Below are positions 58,328 through 64,000 of a stretch of 64,000 bases of DNA, one piece after another. The position numbers were made by a program, and so were the translations under genes. Under the pieces are notes generated by a model. The model was given only the letters and a program-made list of their open reading frames with translations, had not been told where the DNA came from and ran no database searches. Positions within the stretch are counted from its first letter, which is position 1. Every line of letters starts with the position of its first letter. This stretch comes from Streptomyces sp. Tu6071 (GTDB taxonomy: Bacteria; Actinomycetota; Actinomycetes; Streptomycetales; Streptomycetaceae). Location of the stretch: assembly GCF_000213055.1 (NCBI RefSeq), contig NZ_CM001165.1:3556945-3620944 (forward strand). The letters run 5' to 3'.

Positions 58328-59857
58328 TCAGGGCCGGCGCAGGGCCTCGGTCGCGGCGGGCTCGGCGACCCCGGCGGCCAGTTCGGTCTCCAGGAGCTGC
58401 TTGCCGAGCAGCTCGGGGTCCGGCAGCTCCATCGGGTACTCGCCGTCGAAGCAGGCGCGGCAGAGCCGGTCCTTCGGGATCGTCGTCGCCTCGATCATCG
58501 CGTCCGTCGAGATGTACGAGAGCGAGTCGGCGCCGAGCGAGGCGCCGATCTCGTCGGGGGTCATCCCGTTGGCGATCAGCTCGGCGCGGGTCGCGAAGTC
58601 GATGCCGAAGAAGCACGGCCACTTCACGGGCGGCGAGGAGATCCGCACGTGCACCTCGGCGGCGCCCGCCTCGCGGAGCATCCGGACGAGCGCGCGCTGC
58701 GTGTTGCCGCGCACGATCGAGTCGTCGACGACGACGAGGCGCTTGCCCCGGATGACTTCCTTGAGCGGGTTGAGCTTGAGGCGGATGCCGAGCTGGCGGA
58801 TGGTCTGCGAGGGCTGGATGAAGGTGCGGCCCACGTAGGCGTTCTTCACCAGGCCGTTGCCGAAGGGGATGCCGCTCTCCTCGGCGTAGCCGATCGCGGC
58901 GGGCGTCCCGGACTCCGGCGTCGCTATCACCAGGTCGGCCTCGACGGGCGCCTCCCGCGCGAGGCGGCGGCCCATCTCGACGCGGCTGAGGTAGACGTTG
59001 CGCCCGGCGATGTCGGTGTCGGGGCGCGCCAGGTACACGTACTCGAAGACGCAGCCCTTGGGCGCGGCCTCGGCGAAGCGGCTCGTGCGCAGGCCGTTCT
59101 GGTCGATCGCGACCAGCTCGCCCGGCTCGATCTCGCGGACGAAGCTCGCGCCGCAGATGTCGAGCGCGGCGGACTCGCTCGCGACGACCCAGCCGCGCTC
59201 CAGGCGGCCGAGGACGAGCGGGCGGATGCCCTGCGGGTCGCGGGCCGCGTAGAGCGTGTTCTCGTCCATGAAGACGAGCGAGAAGGCGCCCTTGACGTGC
59301 GGGAGGACGCGCGGGGCGGCCTGTTCCACGGTGAGCGGGGTGCCGTCGTCGGCCGTCTGGCCGGCGAGGAGCGCGGTGACGAGGTCGGTGTCGTTGGTCG
59401 CGGCGACCTGCGTCGCGCGGCCGTTCTCCTTGGGGAGCGCAGCGACCAGCTCGGCGAGCTGTGCGGTGTTCACGAGGTTGCCGTTGTGGCCCAGGGCGAT
59501 CGAGCCGTGCGCGGTCGCGCGGAAGGTGGGCTGCGCGTTCTCCCACACGGAGGCACCGGTGGTCGAGTAGCGCGCGTGCCCCACGGCGATGTGGCCCTGG
59601 AGCGAGCTGAGGGAGGTCTCGTCGAAGACCTGGGAGACGAGGCCCATGTCCTTGAAGACGAGGATCTGGGAGCCGTTGCTGACCGCGATACCCGCGGATT
59701 CCTGGCCCCGGTGTTGGAGGGCGTACAGCCCGAAGTAGGTGAGCTTGGCGACCTCTTCGCCCGGAGCCCAGACACCGAAGACGCCGCAAGCGTCCTGGGG
59801 GCCCTTCTCGCCCGGGAGGAGATCGTGATTAAGGAGTCCGTCACCACGTACTGGCAC
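58328..59857 (-). CDS. purF: Amidophosphoribosyltransferase PurF
   Basis: PurF makes phosphoribosylamine from PRPP and glutamine, the first committed step of purine synthesis. The 509-residue protein has an N-terminal propeptide before the catalytic Cys in GPQDACGVFGVWAPGEE, so it is the processed type. The glutaminase half has HRGQESAGI and GHNGNLVN. The PRPP loop is LVVVDDSIVRGNT. Cysteines in VKWPCFFGID and DRLCRACFDGEYP match the ligands of the structural 4Fe-4S cluster. GTG 59857 agrees with Streptomyces homologues and lies seven bases after a -10 element. Confidence 0.96.
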   Translation of the reverse strand: MPVRGDGLLNHDLLPGEKGPQDACGVFGVWAPGEEVAKLTYFGLYALQHRGQESAGIAVSNGSQILVFKDMGLVSQVFDETSLSSLQGHIAVGHARYSTTGASVWENAQPTFRATAHGSIALGHNGNLVNTAQLAELVAALPKENGRATQVAATNDTDLVTALLAGQTADDGTPLTVEQAAPRVLPHVKGAFSLVFMDENTLYAARDPQGIRPLVLGRLERGWVVASESAALDICGASFVREIEPGELVAIDQNGLRTSRFAEAAPKGCVFEYVYLARPDTDIAGRNVYLSRVEMGRRLAREAPVEADLVIATPESGTPAAIGYAEESGIPFGNGLVKNAYVGRTFIQPSQTIRQLGIRLKLNPLKEVIRGKRLVVVDDSIVRGNTQRALVRMLREAGAAEVHVRISSPPVKWPCFFGIDFATRAELIANGMTPDEIGASLGADSLSYISTDAMIEATTIPKDRLCRACFDGEYPMELPDPELLGKQLLETELAAGVAEPAATEALRRP

Positions 59858-59864
59858 GCCTTCG

Positions 59865-59894
59865 AGTGTAGGGGAGGTCGTGCACTGGTCCGAA
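59865..59894 (-). promoter_or_regulatory. Promoter of purF, leaderless
   Basis: On the minus strand TTCGGA (59894-59889) and TACACT (59870-59865) are 18 bases apart, and the -10 ends seven bases before the GTG. No room exists for a normal leader. Confidence 0.55.
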
Positions 59895-60114
59895 TTGGGG
59901 ACGGGGTCACTCCACTCGGCGCGGGCGGTTCGACCTGCGACGACGGCTCTTCGCGGGGGCGGTGGCGGGCCGCGGGCGGGGGCCTGCGGGCCGGTGATCC
60001 CGCAGGTGGGAGGGGGTCTACGCGCGGGGCTACGGGGGTGGGGGCACCCGGTGGGGTGCGGGGGGCGGGCGGGTGTGCGCGGGTGTGCGGTGTCTCACGT
60101 CGCCCCCCGCGCCC

Positions 60115-60990
60115 TCAGCCGCGCGCGAGCAGCTCCCGCAGCGCCTTCGCCACCTCCTCCGGTGCCTCCTCCGCCATGAAGTGGCCCGCGTCCGTCGTGC
60201 GGTGGACGAGGTCGGGGGCCCAGGCCCGCCACACCGCCTCCGCGTCGTAGCCCAGCGCCGCGCCCCAGTCCTGCTGGAGGACGGTGACGGGCATCGCGAG
60301 GCGTCGGCCCGCCGCGCGGTCGGCGCGGTCGTGCTCGGCGTCGGCACCGGCCGAGGCACGGAAGTCGGCGACGATCGAGGGCACCGCGGCGCGGCTCGCG
60401 GCGAGGTAGGCGGCACGGACGTCGGCGGGGAACGGGCTCTTCGCCCACGCGTCGAGGAAGTACCCGAAGAAGGCGTCGGCGCTCGCGCCGATCATGGCCT
60501 CGGGCAGGCCAGGGGGCTGCGCCATCAGGTAGAGGTGGAAGCCGACCGCCGCGCTCGTGCCGCGCATCGCCTCCCAGGAGTCGAGGATCGGCAGGACGTC
60601 GAGGCACAGCAGGTGGCTCACGGCGCCCGGGTGGTCGAGTCCGGCCCGGTAGGCGACGAGGGCGCCCCTGTCGTGGCCCGCGAGGGCGAAGCGCTCGTGG
60701 CCGAGGGCGTGCGCGAGGTGGACGACGTCCCGCGCCATGGTCCGCTTGGCGTACGTCCCGGGGCCGGACTCGGCGGGCTTGTCGCTCGCGCCGTAGCCGC
60801 GCAGGTCGGGGACGATCACGGTGTGGTCGGCGGCGAGGTCCGCGGCGACGTGGCGCCACATGAGGTGCGTCTGCGGGAAGCCGTGCAGGAGCACGACGGG
60901 GCTGCCTGAGCCGCCGACGGCGGCGTGCAGGCGGACGCCTTCGGCGACGGGGACGGTGTGGTGGGCGAAGCCGGGGACGGCGGGGTGCAC
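60115..60990 (-). CDS. Alpha/beta hydrolase, fluoroacetate dehalogenase-like
   Basis: This 291-residue enzyme has the alpha/beta hydrolase pattern of haloacid dehalogenases and epoxide hydrolases. The oxyanion-hole segment is LLHGFPQTHLMWRHVA, and PDLRGYGASDKP follows. The nucleophile Asp is in FALAGHDRGALVAYR and the catalytic His is in TTDAGHFMAEEAP. These residues match fluoroacetate dehalogenase-type enzymes, but the true substrate is unknown. GTG 60990 has GGAGG five bases upstream. It is divergent from the SARP gene. Confidence 0.88.
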   Translation of the reverse strand: MHPAVPGFAHHTVPVAEGVRLHAAVGGSGSPVVLLHGFPQTHLMWRHVAADLAADHTVIVPDLRGYGASDKPAESGPGTYAKRTMARDVVHLAHALGHERFALAGHDRGALVAYRAGLDHPGAVSHLLCLDVLPILDSWEAMRGTSAAVGFHLYLMAQPPGLPEAMIGASADAFFGYFLDAWAKSPFPADVRAAYLAASRAAVPSIVADFRASAGADAEHDRADRAAGRRLAMPVTVLQQDWGAALGYDAEAVWRAWAPDLVHRTTDAGHFMAEEAPEEVAKALRELLARG

Positions 60991-61043
60991 GGGGACCTCC
61001 GGGAGGCGCGGTGTCGGTCGGTGGTGTCAGCCTCGGGGTCGGC

Positions 61044-61063
61044 GATGAGTACTGGATGAGTAC
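61044..61063. promoter_or_regulatory. 11-bp-phased direct repeat, SARP-type binding site
   Basis: GATGAGTAC occurs at 61044-61052 and 61055-61063, exactly 11 bases apart. SARP regulators bind heptamer direct repeats with an 11-base period near the -35 region. It lies 19 bases before the SARP start codon and between divergent genes, so autoregulation or control of the hydrolase is likely. Confidence 0.6.
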
Positions 61064-61081
61064 GGGTGGGAGGTGGTCCCG

Positions 61082-63166
61082 GTGGTGGACCTCGCGGTGC
61101 TGGGCCCTCTCGCGGCGTACGACGCGGAGGGGACGGAGCTGCGGCTCGGGGGGCCGCGTCAGCGGGCGGTGCTCGCGCGGCTCCTGGTCGCGCGCCGCCA
61201 GGTCGTCCCGCTGCCGCGTCTCGTCGCGGACCTGTGGGACGGCCAGGCGCTGCCCGGCGACCCGGAGGGGGCCGTACGGACCTTCGTGGCGGCGCTGCGG
61301 CGCGTGCTCGAACCGGGGCGCAGGCCGAGGACGGCGGCGAAGGTGCTGGTCACGGAGGGGCCGGGGTACGCGCTGCGGGCCGCCGTGGAGGACGTGGACG
61401 CGTGGCGTTTCGAGCGGGCGGCGCGGGCGGAGGAGGGCGCGCCCGCGCTCGTGGAGACGCTGGAGGGGGCGCTCGCGCTGTGGCGCGGTCCCGCCTACGC
61501 GGACGTGGCGACGGCGCCATGGGCGCGCGCGGAGGCGGCGCGGCTGGAGGGCCTGCGGCTGCACGTCGTGGAGCGCGCCGCCGCCGCGCTGCTCGCGCGG
61601 GGCGGCGCGGCGCGGGCCGTGCCGGACCTGGAGGAGTTCGTCGCGGCGCACCCGGCGCGCGAGGAGGGCTGGCGGCTGCTCGCTCTCGCGCTGTACCGCT
61701 CGGGCCGTCAGGCGGAGGCGCTGTCCGCCGTACGACGGGCGCGGCGGACGCTCGCCGTCGCTCTGGGGCTGGAGCCGGGGGCGCGGTTGTCCCGCCTGGA
61801 GGAGGACATCCTGCGCCAGGCGCCGCACCTGGACCCGGCCCCGGAGGGCGGCGGACAGGTGTGGGCGCGGGCGGCGGAGGCGTACGCGCGGGCGCTCCCG
61901 GCGGCGGACCGCAGCCGCCTGCGGACGGCGGCGGGGCTCATGCGGGATGTCGCCGTGACGGGCGGCGAGGGGCTGAGCGCGGCGCGCGAGCACCGGCTCG
62001 CGGCGGTCGCGGAGGCGCGGCGGTACGGGGACGCGGAACTGACGGCACGGGTCATCGGCGTCTACGACGTACCGGCGCTGTGGACGCGCTCGGACGACCC
62101 GGTGCGGGCGGCGCGCCTCGTGGCGGCGGCGCAGGACGCGCTCCGGGAGCTGCCGGAGGAGCGCGAGGCGGAGCGGGCGCGGCTGCTCGCGACGGTGGCG
62201 GTGGAGTCGCGGGGCGCGGCGGCGGGAGCGCGCTCGCTGCGCGCGTCCCGCGAGGCGGAGGCGCTGGCACGGCGACTCGGGGACCCGGGCCTGCTCGTGT
62301 TCGCGCTGAACGGGGTGTTCGTACAGAGCTTCGCGGGGGCGACGGGGGGTACGGGGCTCGCGGGCGGCGGGGGCGCGGGGTTCGGCGGGACGGGTACGGG
62401 GGCTTCGGGCGCGGGCTCCGGGGGCGCGGGCTCCGGCGGGACGGGTGCGGGGGCTTCGGGCGCGGACGGCGGCCGGAACGGGGACGTGGGGCGGGACGCG
62501 CTGGGGGCCGAGCTGATCGCCGTCGCGGGGGCGGCAGGGCTCGTCCCGCACGAGGTGCTGGGGCTCCTGGTGCGGATGCAGGCGCGGTGCGGGCTCGGGG
62601 ACTTCGCGGGGGCGGAGGGGTGCGCGGCGGCGGCGGACGCGCTGGCCGCGCGGCACGGGCTGCCTCTCGTACGGGTCTTCACGACGTGGTTCCGCGCGCT
62701 GCGCGCCTCGCTCGCGGGCGGCGGGTGGGAGCCGTACGAGGAGGCGGTGGCCCTGCTCCCCGGCTGCGGGATGCCGGGCTTCGCCACGGGCCTCCCGGCC
62801 CTCGCGCGCCTCACGGTCGCGGTACGGCAGGGCGAACACCCCCCGCCGGACGGCGACTTCGGGCCGTACGAGCCGTGGGTGCGGCCTCTCCTGGGGGCGT
62901 ACGGGGGCGCGGCCGAGCGGGAGGCGGCGCGCGAGGCGCTGGCGCGGGTGCCGCAGCCGCGCGAGCGGGAGGCGGCGCGCGAGGCGCTGGCGCGGGTGCC
63001 GCAGCCGCCGGCGGACCACCTGACAGGGGTTTTGCGGGGTCTGGTGGCGGAGGCCGCCCGGGTCCTGGGGACGGGCCCCGGGCCCGGCGGGCTCATGGGG
63101 GCCGGGAGCGGGGTGGTGGCACTGGGGGCTCCGGGGACGCGGGAGCTCCAGGGGCTTCGGGGGTGA
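61082..63166 (+). CDS. SARP-family regulator with BTAD domain
   Basis: This 694-residue regulator begins with an OmpR-like DNA-binding domain (VLGPLAAYDAEGTELRLGGP, then PRLVADLWDGQALPGD). A BTAD domain follows (AWRFERAARAEE... LALWRGPAYADVATAPWA... RRTLAVALGLEPGARLSRLE). The C-terminal half is helical, without an NB-ARC ATPase, and includes Gly-rich (about 430-460) and duplicated (EREAAREALARVPQP) segments. It resembles SARP activators of secondary metabolism, though no pathway genes are visible nearby. GTG 61082 is about eight bases after GGGAGG; GTG 61073 and 61085 are alternatives. Confidence 0.88.
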   Translation: MVDLAVLGPLAAYDAEGTELRLGGPRQRAVLARLLVARRQVVPLPRLVADLWDGQALPGDPEGAVRTFVAALRRVLEPGRRPRTAAKVLVTEGPGYALRAAVEDVDAWRFERAARAEEGAPALVETLEGALALWRGPAYADVATAPWARAEAARLEGLRLHVVERAAAALLARGGAARAVPDLEEFVAAHPAREEGWRLLALALYRSGRQAEALSAVRRARRTLAVALGLEPGARLSRLEEDILRQAPHLDPAPEGGGQVWARAAEAYARALPAADRSRLRTAAGLMRDVAVTGGEGLSAAREHRLAAVAEARRYGDAELTARVIGVYDVPALWTRSDDPVRAARLVAAAQDALRELPEEREAERARLLATVAVESRGAAAGARSLRASREAEALARRLGDPGLLVFALNGVFVQSFAGATGGTGLAGGGGAGFGGTGTGASGAGSGGAGSGGTGAGASGADGGRNGDVGRDALGAELIAVAGAAGLVPHEVLGLLVRMQARCGLGDFAGAEGCAAAADALAARHGLPLVRVFTTWFRALRASLAGGGWEPYEEAVALLPGCGMPGFATGLPALARLTVAVRQGEHPPPDGDFGPYEPWVRPLLGAYGGAAEREAAREALARVPQPREREAAREALARVPQPPADHLTGVLRGLVAEAARVLGTGPGPGGLMGAGSGVVALGAPGTRELQGLRG
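62915..63010 (+). repeat. 48-bp tandem duplication inside SARP gene
   Basis: A 48-base unit beginning GAGCGGGAGGCGGCGCGCGA occurs twice head-to-tail (62915-62962 and 62963-63010) with near-identity. It duplicates the 16-residue peptide EREAAREALARVPQPR in frame. Confidence 0.85.
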
Positions 63167-63217
63167 GGCGGGCGCCCCGGCCCGGAGCCGGGAAGAGCGC
63201 GTGTCGCCCGAAAGACG

Positions 63218-63251
63218 GAACCGGCGTCCACCCCGAGGTGGACGCCGGTTC
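63218..63251. terminator. Bidirectional terminator between convergent genes
   Basis: GAACCGGCGTCCACC (63218-63232) and its exact complement (63237-63251) form a 15-bp stem with a CCGA loop, between the SARP gene and the maleylpyruvate-isomerase-like gene. Confidence 0.8.
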
Positions 63252-63271
63252 GCGGCGGGGCGGGTGACGGA

Positions 63272-64000
63272 TCAGCCCAGGAGGGGCAGGTACGGGGAGA
63301 GGTCGGCTCGTTCGCCGCTCGCGCTGACGCGGGCGGCGGCGCGCTCGCTCGTCCAGTCGGTGCGGCCCGTGGCCAGGCGAATCCAGGTGAGGGGGTCGGT
63401 CTCGACGACGTTGGGCGGGGTGCCGCGCGTGTGGCGGGGGCCCTCGACGCACTGGACGACGGCGTACGGCGGCACCCGCACCTCCGTCGACGCGCCGGGG
63501 ACGCGGGCGGCGAGCGCGTCGGCGAGCAGGCGCGTGCAGGCGGCGAGCGCCTGCCGGTCGAGGGTCACCTCGTGCCCCGTCGCTCGCGCCAAGTCGTCGC
63601 TGTGCACGACGAGTTCGACGCACCGCGTGACGAGGAGATCGCCGAGGGCCATGGGCCCGGCCGGGGCGGCGACGAGCCGCCCGGGGAGCGCCCCTTCGAG
63701 CACCCGGTCGGCGCGCGTCGCGGTCTCGGCGAGCCAGTCGTCGAGCGCCGCGCGCCCCACGAGCCCGGCCGCCCGCTCCCGTACCCGCTCCTCGTTGAGC
63801 GCGGCTCGTGAGGCGGTCGTGAACGGCCAGTCGGTGAGCGCTACTTGGGGACCCGCCGGGGGCTCCGCCTCCACCGCGCGGGTCACCGACTCCAGGGTGA
63901 GCCCGAGGTGCGTGACCAGCTCCGCGACGGTCCACTCGCCGAGCCCCGAGGGCAGCGCGAGTTCCTTCTCGCCGAACCCGCGCACAGCCGCTCGGGCGAG
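63272..64000 (-). CDS. Maleylpyruvate isomerase/mycothiol-dependent family protein, partial
   Basis: The fragment has the family pattern: WTVAELVTHLGLTLESVTRA with the metal-binding His, VTRCVELVVHSDDLARA with the His and Asp region, and a C-terminal domain around DPLTWIRLATGRTDW. Members belong to the DinB-like mycothiol-dependent (TIGR03083) group. The frame runs off the right edge of the window, and the usual first 20-30 residues are missing, so the true start lies beyond 64000. The substrate is unknown. The gene is convergent with the SARP gene. Confidence 0.8.
   Translation of the reverse strand, partial: LARAAVRGFGEKELALPSGLGEWTVAELVTHLGLTLESVTRAVEAEPPAGPQVALTDWPFTTASRAALNEERVRERAAGLVGRAALDDWLAETATRADRVLEGALPGRLVAAPAGPMALGDLLVTRCVELVVHSDDLARATGHEVTLDRQALAACTRLLADALAARVPGASTEVRVPPYAVVQCVEGPRHTRGTPPNVVETDPLTWIRLATGRTDWTSERAAARVSASGERADLSPYLPLLG

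Noticed and set aside
1..64000. CRISPR array, prophage, insertion sequence or plasmid origin
   Set aside because: No spaced direct-repeat array, transposase, integrase, terminase or Rep-like protein could be read on either strand; the tandem arrays found have no spacers.

Overview
The window looks like Streptomyces chromosome. It has very high GC, GTG and ATG starts, strong GC3 bias, and several core Streptomyces genes: bldC, vdh, purM, purF, an AtrA-like TetR regulator, hrpA, trmB, a DUF3073 gene and two SARP regulators. From memory, the gene order resembles the central conserved chromosome arm around the bldC/purF and atrA loci of S. coelicolor. I saw no phage, insertion sequence, plasmid gene, CRISPR array or rRNA.

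Layout. 0-9 kb: a divergent MarR/MFS pair, a PAS-PP2C-HATPase phosphatase, an NDH-2-like oxidoreductase divergent from the AtrA-like regulator, and an ECF sigma factor fused to an anti-sigma-like zinc motif, a membrane segment and a carbohydrate-binding NPCBM domain. 9-20 kb: a 1166-residue SARP/NB-ARC/TPR regulator, a frameshifted LysE exporter pseudogene, an orphan asparagine-synthase-like protein, about 3 kb without convincing genes, and a sporulation-associated HTH/TPR regulator. 20-28 kb: trmB, a PrsW-type membrane protease, an aldo/keto reductase, an M23 peptidase under a c-di-AMP (ydaO) riboswitch, and a membrane PP2C phosphatase. 28-33 kb: initiator tRNA and a modE-like/modA/modBC molybdate operon in which ModB and ModC are fused behind a long repetitive N-terminus. 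33-42 kb: an SDR/TetR pair with a duplicated palindromic operator, a DHA2 exporter/XRE-cupin pair, a methyltransferase, a GH12 endoglucanase with a CebR-like box, tRNA-Lys and an amino acid permease. 42-52 kb: a DEAD-box RNA helicase, a lipoprotein gene frameshifted at a G7 tract, a small metallopeptidase, a metallophosphoesterase, tRNA-Glu/Asp/Phe, hrpA and a second identical tRNA-Asp. 52-64 kb: bldC, a conserved hypothetical followed by a 23-bp tandem-repeat array, vdh, DUF3073, purM, purF, an alpha/beta hydrolase, a second SARP regulator with an 11-bp-phased direct repeat at its promoter, and a partial maleylpyruvate-isomerase-family gene cut by the window edge.

The main themes are development and regulation (bldC, AtrA-like, the sporulation regulator, two SARPs, two PP2C phosphatases, the ECF fusion), cell-wall remodelling under c-di-AMP control, and housekeeping (purines, tRNAs, RNA helicases). 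Several genes have a -10 element 6-10 bases before the start codon, which suggests leaderless mRNAs. Perfect DnaA-box-like 9-mers recur in four intergenic regions. The most unusual items are the sigma/anti-sigma/NPCBM fusion, the repeat-extended ModBC fusion, the 23-bp and 17-bp tandem arrays, the G7 frameshift and the DnaA-box pattern. All functional assignments come from reading motifs in the sequence and from family knowledge. No database search was run.
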